DNA of 6,562 nucleotides, taken from contig JANNAV010000255.1 of assembly GCA_031384695.1 (NCBI GenBank), positions 1 to 6,562 on the forward strand, given 5' to 3'. A model generated the notes under the pieces. The model was given only the letters and a program-made list of their open reading frames with translations. It was not told where the DNA came from and made no database searches. This document shows, piece after piece, positions 1 to 6,482 of the stretch (the first letter of the stretch is position 1; every line of letters starts with the position of its first letter). A program made the position numbers and the translations under genes. The DNA is from JANNAV01 sp031384695 (GTDB taxonomy: Bacteria > Pseudomonadota > Alphaproteobacteria > Rhodobacterales > Rhodobacteraceae).

Positions 1-1249
1 TTATTGCGTGAAAAAGGGCATGGAGGTGTATGGGCATGAATATGCCATGCATTTTCCGCACCACTTCTGGCCTGAGGGGCGGGGGAAAAAGCTGTCGGCG
101 GTGCATGGGCGGGTGGCGGCTTTGGGGGCGCAGTTTGGCGCATATAACGGCTGGGAGCGGGCTTTATGGTACGCGCGGGCGGGGGATGACACCTCGGAGG
201 CGGCGCAGCAGACCTGGGGCCGCGAGGGGCCATGGTTTGGCGAGGTGAAGGCGGAGTGCGAGGCGGTGCGCGATGCGGCGGGGATCCTCGATTTGCCGGG
301 GTTTTCGCGCTTTGTGATCAAGGGCGCGGGGGCGGCTTTGTGGCTTGCACGCCAGATCACCGGCAAGGTGCCGAACGTGGGGCGGCTGGGGCTGGCGTAT
401 TTCGCCGATGACAAGGGCCGGATTGTCACCGAGATGTCGGTGGCGCGGCTGGGCGAGGATGAATTGCTGCTGATCACGGCGGCGACGGCGCAGGCCCATG
501 ACAAGGAATGGTTGCGGCGTCATCTGGACGCGGGGCTGGTGTTGAGCGATCACACGGCGGAATGGTCCACCCAGATTTTGACCGGGCCTGCGTCGCGCGC
601 TGTGCTGGCTTTGGTGGCGGAGGCGGACCTTGCCAAGGGCTGGCTGACGTTTCAGACCGGGCGGATCGCGGGGGCCGAAGTGTTCCTGATGCGGGTGTCT
701 TTTGCCGGCGAGTTGGGTTGGGAAATTCACAGCCGGGTGGCGGATACCGGCGCGGTCTGGGATGCGGTGATGGCGGCGGGCGCGCCCTTGGGATTGCGCC
801 CCTTCGGGATGTTCGCGCTCAATTCCTTGCGCATCGAGAAGGGGTATCGGGCGTGGAAGGGTGATCTTTCGACGGATTACACCGTGCTGCAAGGCGGGCT
901 TGAGCGGTTTGTCGATTGGGCCAAGCCGGAGTTTCGCGGCAAGGCTTCGCTTGCGGCGGAAAAGCAGGCCGGGGTGAGCAAGCGCTTTGCGACGCTGGTG
1001 ATCGCGGCGGGCGAGCAGGATCCGCCCTATATGTCCACGATCTGGCATGACGGTAAAGTGGTTGGGGAAACCACCAGCGGCTATTACGGCCACCGGGTGG
1101 GGGCGTGCATCGCGCTGGGGATGCTGCGCGCCGATCTGAACGTGGCGGGAACGCAGGTGGAAGTTGAGATTTTCGGCACGCGCTATCCGGCAGTGGTGCA
1201 GGCGGACGCGCCGCTGTGGGATCCGGCCAATGCACGGATAAGGGCATAA
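1..1249 (+). CDS. Dimethylglycine dehydrogenase-like FAD/folate oxidoreductase, C-terminal part (5' end outside window)
   Basis: The frame is open from base 2 to the TAA at 1247-1249. A GTG at 8 could start a 413-residue protein, but the sequence opens in the middle of a known architecture, so I treat the gene as cut by the window edge with its FAD (DAO) half upstream. What is visible is the linker (HFPHHFWPEG, then GAYNGWERALWYA near bases 125-177), the GcvT aminomethyltransferase domain, and its C-terminal barrel ending WDPANARIRA. Folate-domain landmarks are GELGWEIH (Glu codon 710-712) and NSLRIEKGYRAW (Arg codon 830-832). Family members oxidise N-methyl groups and transfer the one-carbon unit to tetrahydrofolate. 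Where the paralogue at 2294-4738 has the key Asp (ESDLTV), this protein has Glu (VTEMSV, codon 431-433), as I recall for mammalian dimethylglycine dehydrogenase. Substrate is inferred. The stop lies 4 bases before the next start, indicating an operon. Confidence 0.88.
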   Translation, partial: YCVKKGMEVYGHEYAMHFPHHFWPEGRGKKLSAVHGRVAALGAQFGAYNGWERALWYARAGDDTSEAAQQTWGREGPWFGEVKAECEAVRDAAGILDLPGFSRFVIKGAGAALWLARQITGKVPNVGRLGLAYFADDKGRIVTEMSVARLGEDELLLITAATAQAHDKEWLRRHLDAGLVLSDHTAEWSTQILTGPASRAVLALVAEADLAKGWLTFQTGRIAGAEVFLMRVSFAGELGWEIHSRVADTGAVWDAVMAAGAPLGLRPFGMFALNSLRIEKGYRAWKGDLSTDYTVLQGGLERFVDWAKPEFRGKASLAAEKQAGVSKRFATLVIAAGEQDPPYMSTIWHDGKVVGETTSGYYGHRVGACIALGMLRADLNVAGTQVEVEIFGTRYPAVVQADAPLWDPANARIRA

Positions 1250-1253
1250 GAAC

Positions 1254-2297
1254 ATGGGCGTGGGGATACCGGATATCATGTCGGGGGTGCAGTTGGTGGC
1301 GCATGGCGGGCCGGAAACGCTGATCTGGCGCAGCGATATTCCGGTGCCAAGGCCGGGGCCGGGCGAGGTGTTGGTGCGGGTGCTGGCGGCGGGGGTCAAC
1401 ATGACCGATATCAACACCCGCATCGGCTGGTACGGGCAGGGAGAAGGCCGGGCTGCGGGCTATGCCGGGGCGATGGGCTTTCCGCGCATTCAGGGCGGCG
1501 ATCTGTGCGGGCGGGTGGTGGCTTTGGGCGCGGGGGTGTTTGAGCCCGCGATCGGGGCGCGGGTGACCTGTTCAACCTGCCAGCCGGAGCCTGTGCCCGG
1601 CAATCCGATGGCCATTTCGGTGATCGGATCCGAATATGACGGGGCTTTTGCGCAGTATTGCGTGGTGCCTGCGCGGTATCTGCATGATGTGACGGCCTCG
1701 CCTTTGAGCGATATCGAGATCGGGGCGATGCCTTGCGCTTATGGCACGGCGTTCAATCTGATTGCCCGCGCGCAGGTGGCGGTGGGCGAGCGGGTGCTGG
1801 TGACGGGGGCTTCGGGGGGTGTGGGGCTGGCCGCCGTGCAACTGGCGCTGTTGCGCGGCGCGGATGTGACGGGGCAGTGCTCGCTTGGCAAATCGCATGT
1901 GGTGCGGGCTGCGGGCGGCGCGGTGCTGGACCGCGATTCGGTGCCAGCGGCGCGCGGGTTTGACGTGGTGATTGATGTGGTGGGCGGCGTGGGCTTTCAG
2001 GACCGGCTGGAGGCTTTGCGACCCGGCGGGCGCTATGCCACCAGCGGTGCCGTGGCGGGGCCGATGGTGACAGGCGATCTGCGCACGGTTTATCTGAATG
2101 ATCTGACGCTGCTGGGTTGCACGAACCAGCCGCGCGAGGTGTTTGCGGGCCTCGTCACGATTATCAACGCGGCACGGGTGCGGCCTGTGGTATCGAAAAC
2201 CTATCCGCTGCGCGATATTGCCCGCGCGCAGGCCGATCTGGCGGCGGGCACCTATCCGGGCAAACTTGTGTTGATTCCGTCGGAGGCTGATCAGTGA
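1254..2297 (+). CDS. Zinc-independent MDR family oxidoreductase (quinone reductase / alcohol dehydrogenase-like)
   Basis: This is a 347-residue medium-chain dehydrogenase/reductase. The N-terminal GroES-like domain shows GPGEVLVRV and GVNMTDINTRIGWYG, then IQGGDLCGRV. The Rossmann domain carries the nucleotide-binding loop GASGGVG at residues 185-191 within VLVTGASGGVGLAAVQLA. The C-terminus ends YPGKLVLIP, typical of the superfamily. The GHE catalytic-zinc motif is absent (GGD in its place) and the four-cysteine structural zinc lobe is missing; CSTC near residue 105 is only a remnant-like pair. A zinc-free NAD(P)H-dependent reductase of the quinone-oxidoreductase type is therefore expected; the substrate is unknown. 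ATG 1254 has AAGGG 9 bases upstream. ATG 1278, giving a product starting MSGVQLVAHGG, fits the usual family N-terminus better and is a real alternative. The gene overlaps the next by 4 bases (GTGA), indicating translational coupling with the flavoprotein. Confidence 0.85.
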   Translation: MGVGIPDIMSGVQLVAHGGPETLIWRSDIPVPRPGPGEVLVRVLAAGVNMTDINTRIGWYGQGEGRAAGYAGAMGFPRIQGGDLCGRVVALGAGVFEPAIGARVTCSTCQPEPVPGNPMAISVIGSEYDGAFAQYCVVPARYLHDVTASPLSDIEIGAMPCAYGTAFNLIARAQVAVGERVLVTGASGGVGLAAVQLALLRGADVTGQCSLGKSHVVRAAGGAVLDRDSVPAARGFDVVIDVVGGVGFQDRLEALRPGGRYATSGAVAGPMVTGDLRTVYLNDLTLLGCTNQPREVFAGLVTIINAARVRPVVSKTYPLRDIARAQADLAAGTYPGKLVLIPSEADQ

Positions 2298-4738
2298 CCA
2301 TTCCAAAACATGCGCGCGCGGTAGTGATTGGCGGCGGGGTGTCGGGGTGCTCGGTCGCCTATCATCTGGCCAAGATGGGCTGGACGGATGTGGTGCTGCT
2401 GGAGCGCAAGCAGTTGACATCCGGCACCACATGGCACGCGGCGGGGCTGATCGGGCAGTTGCGCGGATCGGCCAACATGACGCGGCTGGCGAAGTATTCG
2501 GCGGATTTATATGTAAAGCTGGCGCAGGAGACCGGGGTTGAGACGGGGATGCGGCAGGTGGGCAGCATCTCGGTTGCCTTGACCGCGCACCGGCATGAGG
2601 AGTTGCTGCGGCAAGCCACGGTGGCGCGGATATTCGATGTGGATGTGCAGGAAATCTCGGCCCAAGAGGCGAAGGCGATGTATCCGCATCTGGAGATCGG
2701 CGATGTGGTGGGGGCGGTGCATCTGCCGCTGGACGGGCAATGCGATCCGGCCAATATCGCGATGGCGCTGGCCAAGGGCGCGCGGATGCGGGGGGCGCAG
2801 ATTTTTGAACACACCAAGGTTGTGGGGGTTGTGAAGGCGGCGGGCCGGGTGACGGGGGTGGATTATGTGGGCGCGGACGGTGTGCCGGGGCATATCGCCA
2901 CTGACGTGGTGGTGAACTGTGCCGGCATGTGGGGGCGCGATCTGGCCGAGGCTTCGGGGGTGACTTTGCCCCTGCATGCCTGCGAGCATTTTTACCTGAT
3001 CACCGAGCCGATTGCCGGTCTGGGGCATCTGCCGGTGCTGCGGGTGCCGGATGAATGCGCCTATTACAAATCCGATGCGGGCAAGATGATGATCGGGGCG
3101 TTTGAACCCAAAGCCAAGCCATGGGGCATGGACGGTATCCGCGAGGATTTCATGTTTGACACCCTGCCCGAGGACTGGGACCATTTTCAGCCCATCCTTG
3201 AACACGCGATGAACCGCCTGCCGCTGTTTCAGACGGCGGGGATTCATACGTTTTTCAACGGGCCGGAAAGCTTTACCCCGGATGACCGGTATTATCTGGG
3301 CGAGGCGCCGGAACTGGGCGGCTACTGGATTGCCGCCGGGTACAATTCGGTTGGCATCGCGGGATCGGGTGGCGCGGGGATGGCGCTTGCGCATTGGATC
3401 ATCGAGGGCGAAGCACCGTTTGATCTTTGGGAAGTGGATATCCGCCGGGCGCAGCCGTTCCAGAAGAACCGCAAATATCTGCGCGAGCGGGTGACGGAGA
3501 CGCTGGGCCTGTTGTATGCCGACCACTTTCCCTACCGGCAAGTGGAGACGGCACGCGGGGTGCGGCGGACGCCGTTGCACGAGCATCTGAAAGCGCGCGG
3601 CGCGGTGTTTGGGGAGGTGGCGGGCTGGGAGCGGGCGAACTGGTTTGCGAATGCGGGGCAGGAGCGGGAGTATAAGTACAGTTGGAAGCGGCAGAACTGG
3701 TTCGAGAATCAGAAGGCCGAGCATATGGCGGTGCGAACCGGGGTTGGGTTCTTTGACATGACCTCGTTCGGGAAAATCCGGGTGGAGGGGCGGGATGCCT
3801 GCGCGTTTCTGAACCGGGTTTGCGGCAATGAGATGGATGTGGCGGTGGGGCGGATCGTTTACACCCAGATGCTGAATGCGCGGGGCGGTATTGAATCCGA
3901 TCTGACGGTGACGCGGCTTTCCGAGACGGCCTTCATGGCGGTGGTGCCGGGGGCGACGTTGCAGCGCGATCTGGCCTGGCTGCGCAAACATCTTGGCGAT
4001 GATTTCGCAGTGATCACCGATATGACTGCGGCGGAATCGGTGCTGTGCATCATGGGGCCGAAAGCGCGCGATCTGATGCAGGCGGTATCGCCGAACGACT
4101 TCAGCAACGCAGGCCATCCCTTTGGCACCATGCGGCAGATTGAGATCGGCATGGGGATGGCGCGCGCGCACCGGGTGACCTATGTGGGCGAATTGGGCTG
4201 GGAGATCTACGCCAGTTCGGATCAGACCGCGCATGTGTTCGAGGCGCTGGAGGTGGCGGGGGCGGGGCTGGGCTTGAAGCTTTGTGGCTTGCACACGCTG
4301 GACAGTTGCCGGATCGAGAAGGCCTACCGGCATTTCGGCCATGATATCACCGACGAGGATCATGTGCTGGAGGCGGGGCTCGGCTTTGCGGTGCGGCTGA
4401 AAAAGCCCGCGTTCATCGGGCGGGAAGCGGTGTTGCGCAAGGCCGAGGCGGGGCTGTCGCGGCGGATGGTGCAGTTTCGCCTGAAAGACCCGGAGCCGTT
4501 GTTGTTTCACAACGAGGCGGTGGTGCGCGATGGTAGAATCGTGGGGCCGGTGACCAGCGGCAATTACGGGCATTTCCTTGGCGGGGCGATTGGCATGGGC
4601 TATGTGCCTTGTGCGGGGCAGACGGAGGCCGAGGTGCTGGCGTCAAGCTATGAGATCGAGGTGGCGGGGGTGCGGCACCAAGCGGTGGCGTCGCTGTTGC
4701 CGATGTATGATCCGAAATCGGAGCGGGTGCGTGGCTGA
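2294..4738 (+). CDS. FAD-dependent sarcosine/dimethylglycine dehydrogenase-like protein with GcvT folate domain
   Basis: This is a complete 814-residue two-part enzyme. The N-terminal DAO domain (about residues 8-375) has the dinucleotide fold GGGVSG at 13-18, the ribose-binding Glu37, and TSGTTWHAAGL, whose His48 matches the histidine that carries covalent FAD in mammalian dimethylglycine and sarcosine dehydrogenases. GPESFTPD (about 323-330) and AAGYNS are further family motifs. A short FAO_M-type linker follows, then GcvT (about 435-710) with MLNARGGIESDLTV (Asp536, the folate-domain acid), YVGELGWEIY (Glu633) and SCRIEKAYRHFGHD (Arg673), and a C-terminal barrel ending MYDPKSERVRG. Motifs lean toward the sarcosine dehydrogenase branch. 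The expected reaction is oxidative N-demethylation with formation of 5,10-methylene-tetrahydrofolate and electron transfer to an acceptor; the exact amine is inferred. No signal peptide is seen, so it should be cytoplasmic. The GTG start overlaps the preceding stop and directly precedes the FAD fold. Confidence 0.92.
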   Translation: MTIPKHARAVVIGGGVSGCSVAYHLAKMGWTDVVLLERKQLTSGTTWHAAGLIGQLRGSANMTRLAKYSADLYVKLAQETGVETGMRQVGSISVALTAHRHEELLRQATVARIFDVDVQEISAQEAKAMYPHLEIGDVVGAVHLPLDGQCDPANIAMALAKGARMRGAQIFEHTKVVGVVKAAGRVTGVDYVGADGVPGHIATDVVVNCAGMWGRDLAEASGVTLPLHACEHFYLITEPIAGLGHLPVLRVPDECAYYKSDAGKMMIGAFEPKAKPWGMDGIREDFMFDTLPEDWDHFQPILEHAMNRLPLFQTAGIHTFFNGPESFTPDDRYYLGEAPELGGYWIAAGYNSVGIAGSGGAGMALAHWIIEGEAPFDLWEVDIRRAQPFQKNRKYLRERVTETLGLLYADHFPYRQVETARGVRRTPLHEHLKARGAVFGEVAGWERANWFANAGQEREYKYSWKRQNWFENQKAEHMAVRTGVGFFDMTSFGKIRVEGRDACAFLNRVCGNEMDVAVGRIVYTQMLNARGGIESDLTVTRLSETAFMAVVPGATLQRDLAWLRKHLGDDFAVITDMTAAESVLCIMGPKARDLMQAVSPNDFSNAGHPFGTMRQIEIGMGMARAHRVTYVGELGWEIYASSDQTAHVFEALEVAGAGLGLKLCGLHTLDSCRIEKAYRHFGHDITDEDHVLEAGLGFAVRLKKPAFIGREAVLRKAEAGLSRRMVQFRLKDPEPLLFHNEAVVRDGRIVGPVTSGNYGHFLGGAIGMGYVPCAGQTEAEVLASSYEIEVAGVRHQAVASLLPMYDPKSERVRG

Positions 4739-4744
4739 GACAGA

Positions 4745-4873
4745 GCGGGGGGCTCGCACCCCCGCACCCGCTGTTGAAAAGCGGGGGTTTAATACCCCGG
4801 CACCCGCTGTTGAAAAGCGGGGGTTTCACACCCCCGCACCCGCTGTTGAAAAGCGGGGGTTTCACACCCCCGC
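4745..4873. repeat. 36-bp tandem repeat array with four hairpins
   Basis: Direct repeats begin CACCCGCTGTTGAAAAGCGG at 4765, 4801 and 4837, an exact 36-base period, and a truncated fourth unit starts at 4873. Each unit contains an inverted repeat GCGGGGG, 7-base loop, CCCCCGC. Copies lie at 4745-4765 (loop GCTCGCA), 4781-4801 (loop TTTAATA, one mismatched pair), 4817-4837 and 4853-4873 (loop TTTCACA, perfect). The first hairpin has a different loop and nothing repeated upstream, so it looks like the seed or edge of the array. The stems are GC-rich, but no T-tract follows any of them, so they are not textbook intrinsic terminators. A role in mRNA 3'-end protection, partial termination or processing is possible. 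No repeat-spacer alternation exists, so this is not CRISPR. Confidence 0.93.
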
Positions 4874-4874
4874 A

Positions 4875-4890
4875 CCCCCGTGGGATATTT
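4875..4890 (+). repeat. CCCCCGTGGGATATTT intergenic motif (possible Rhodobacterales dispersed element)
   Basis: The motif lies directly after the last repeat unit and before the ribosome-binding site. From memory, close variants of a C-rich run followed by GGGATATTT or GAGGATATTT are frequent between genes in Rhodobacteraceae. Only one copy is in the window, so the repeat status rests on recall and not on what is shown here. Its function is unknown to me. Confidence 0.4.
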
Positions 4891-4900
4891 GAGCAGTAAA

Positions 4901-4910
4901 GAAGGCAGGG
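4901..4910 (+). promoter_or_regulatory. Ribosome-binding site deciding the mttB-like start
   Basis: The purine-rich stretch GAAGGCAGGG ends 5 bases before ATG 4916. It supports ATG 4916 over the in-frame GTG at 4880, which falls inside the C-rich repeat-associated motif and has no Shine-Dalgarno sequence. Confidence 0.65.
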
Positions 4911-4915
4911 ACCAG

Positions 4916-6475
4916 ATGGACGAGATGAATGTGGGTGAGGTTTGTGAGCCGGCGCGGTCGCGGCGGTCGGGTGGGCGGGCGCATAAGGTGGCGGAGCGGG
5001 CGGCACCCTTGGCCGATAATCTGCGCCCCGTGCGGGCCGGGATGCCGGGGGGGCTTTACAAGCCCCTGAGCGAGGCCGCGATGAAAAGGATCAACGACAG
5101 TGCCATGCAGGCGCTGGAGGTGATCGGGTTGAGCCAGGCTCCGGCTTCGGGGGTTGCGTTGTTGACCGGGGCGGGCGCGGTGCAGGGCGATGACGGGCGC
5201 ATCCGGTTTCCGCGGGCGCTGGTCGAGGATATGGTGGGGATTGCCGCGCGCAACATCACGCTGCACGGGCGCGACGAGAAGTATGACCTGCATCTGACAG
5301 GTTCCAACGTGCATTTCGGCACGGCGGGTGCTGCGGTGCATATTGTGAACGCGGTGACCAACACCTACCGCGAAAGCACGGCGCAGGATTTGTATGATGC
5401 GGCGCGCATTACCCAGAACCTTGATAACGTACATTTCTTTCAGCGCGCCATGGTGTGCCGGGATGTGCTTGATAACTATGACATGGATATCAACACGATT
5501 TACGCCTGCCTTTCGGGCACCAAGAAGCATGTGGGCACTTCGTTCAGTGATCCAAGCCATGTGAAGGGCTGTTTTGATCTGCTTTACGAGGTGGCGGGCG
5601 GTGAAGAGGCGTGGCGGGCGCGGCCGTTTGTTTCAAATTCGAACTGCTTTGTGGTGCCGCCGATGAAGTTTGCCGAGGAAAGCTGTATCGTGATGGAGGA
5701 TTGCATCCGGCGCGGCATGCCGATGCTGTTGCTGAGTGCGGGGCAGGCGGGGGCGACGGCACCGGCGCCGATTGCGTTGGCGATTGTGCAGGCGATGGCG
5801 GAATGTCTGGCGGGGGTGGTTTATGCCAATGCGATTCTGCCGGGTGCGCCGTGCATTTTCGGCACATGGCCGTTTGTGAGCGATCTGCGCACCGGGGCGA
5901 TGTCGGGCGGATCGGCGGAGCAGGCGCTACTGACGGCGGGTTGCGCGCAGATGCACCGGTTTTACGATCTGCCGGGCGGCGCTGCGGCGGGGATATCGGA
6001 CAGCAAACTGCCTGATATGCAGGCCGGTTGGGAGACGATGATCACCAACACGCTGGCGGGCCTGTCGGGGCTGAACATGGTGTACGAATCGGTGGGGATG
6101 CATGCCTCCTTGCTGGGGTTCTGTCTGGAAAGTCTGGTGCTGGGCGACGACATTCTGGGGCAGGTGATGCGCACGGTGCGCGGCATTGATGTGACCGAAG
6201 ACAACACCTCGATCGAGGCGATGAAGAAGGTTTGTCTTGGCGGGCCGGGGCATTATCTTGGGTCAGAGCAGACGCTGGCCTTGATGCAGACCGAGTATAT
6301 CTATCCCACCGTGGGCAACCGGATGAGCCCGAAGGAATGGGTGGAAGCGGGGCGGCCGTTGCTGTTGGACAAGGCGATTGCGCGCAAGAATGCGATTCTG
6401 GAAAAGGCGGGCAGCCAGATTGAGCCGCAGATCGACGAGGCGATCCGCAAAAGCTATAACATCCATTTCAAGTGA
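4916..6475 (+). CDS. Trimethylamine methyltransferase (MttB) family protein, non-pyrrolysine type
   Basis: This is a 519-residue protein of the MttB superfamily. It has the family's basic N-terminus (RSRRSGGRAHKVAERAAP, residues 14-31), then GGLYKPLSEAAMKRI, the central barrel with GATAPAPIALAIVQAMAE and ISDSKLPDMQAGWE (SDSK at 361-364), and a C-terminal signature GGPGHYLGSEQTL followed by TEYIYPTVGNR. Archaeal MttB carries pyrrolysine at an in-frame TAG; this frame has no internal stop, so it belongs to the non-Pyl branch, whose characterised members (for example MtgB) demethylate quaternary amines such as glycine betaine and pass the methyl to a corrinoid protein. Which amine is used here cannot be told. 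No cognate corrinoid protein lies in the window. Length is close to the family norm. Start ATG 4916 is chosen from its ribosome-binding site. It is followed after 7 bases by an aldehyde dehydrogenase gene, which indicates co-transcription. Confidence 0.9.
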   Translation: MDEMNVGEVCEPARSRRSGGRAHKVAERAAPLADNLRPVRAGMPGGLYKPLSEAAMKRINDSAMQALEVIGLSQAPASGVALLTGAGAVQGDDGRIRFPRALVEDMVGIAARNITLHGRDEKYDLHLTGSNVHFGTAGAAVHIVNAVTNTYRESTAQDLYDAARITQNLDNVHFFQRAMVCRDVLDNYDMDINTIYACLSGTKKHVGTSFSDPSHVKGCFDLLYEVAGGEEAWRARPFVSNSNCFVVPPMKFAEESCIVMEDCIRRGMPMLLLSAGQAGATAPAPIALAIVQAMAECLAGVVYANAILPGAPCIFGTWPFVSDLRTGAMSGGSAEQALLTAGCAQMHRFYDLPGGAAAGISDSKLPDMQAGWETMITNTLAGLSGLNMVYESVGMHASLLGFCLESLVLGDDILGQVMRTVRGIDVTEDNTSIEAMKKVCLGGPGHYLGSEQTLALMQTEYIYPTVGNRMSPKEWVEAGRPLLLDKAIARKNAILEKAGSQIEPQIDEAIRKSYNIHFK

Positions 6476-6478
6476 GGG
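6474..6478 (+). promoter_or_regulatory. Ribosome-binding site of the aldehyde dehydrogenase gene
   Basis: GAGGG overlaps the TGA of the mttB-like gene and sits 4 bases before ATG 6483. This favours ATG 6483 over the in-frame ATG 6498, whose only candidate (GGGA) is 2 bases away. The overlap with the previous stop codon points to translational coupling. Confidence 0.6.
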
Positions 6479-6482
6479 CACA

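Larger units (their letters stand above)
4739..4915. other. Intergenic region between flavoprotein and mttB-like genes
   Basis: This is the only sizeable non-coding stretch in the window, 177 bases long. It contains a 36-bp tandem array with four hairpins (listed separately), then the motif CCCCCGTGGGATATTT at 4875-4890 and the ribosome-binding region of the next gene. I see no convincing sigma-70 promoter. Read-through in the frame of the next gene is blocked, because each repeat unit carries TGA in that frame (first at 4775-4777), so no upstream extension or fusion is possible. The region could separate two transcription units or modulate expression within one. Confidence 0.75.

Noticed and set aside
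8..1249. GTG 8 as a genuine start giving a stand-alone GcvT-like protein
   Set aside because: The frame is open to the window edge and the first residues match the inter-domain linker of FAD/GcvT fusions, so truncation by the window is more likely. Sequence upstream would settle it.
2507..4573. Long reverse-strand ORF of 688 residues
   Set aside because: His/Arg/Pro-rich shadow of the flavoprotein gene with no recognisable domain; typical of GC-rich coding DNA. The same applies to the reverse frames at 164-1423 and 1572-2432.
4745..4873. CRISPR-like array
   Set aside because: The 36-base period is the repeat itself repeated head to tail; there are no unique spacers.
4745..4880. Intrinsic terminator of the flavoprotein gene
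   Set aside because: The stems are GC-rich but none is followed by a run of T, so I list the hairpins as repeats and leave termination only as a possibility.
4578..4892. Forward ORF containing a 12-residue repeat (TPAPAVEKRGFH-type)
   Set aside because: It overlaps the 3' end of the flavoprotein gene in another frame, and the peptide repeat simply reflects a 36-bp DNA repeat that is a multiple of three. No ribosome-binding site or family resemblance.
4880..4915. GTG 4880 as the start of the mttB-like gene
   Set aside because: It lies within the CCCCCGTGGGATATTT motif, lacks a Shine-Dalgarno sequence, and the extra 12 residues are unlike family N-termini; ATG 4916 has a good site.
4413..5006. 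Reverse-strand ORF through the repeat array
   Set aside because: Low-complexity Pro/Gly product, antisense to two clear genes; it is open only because of GC bias and the in-frame repeat.
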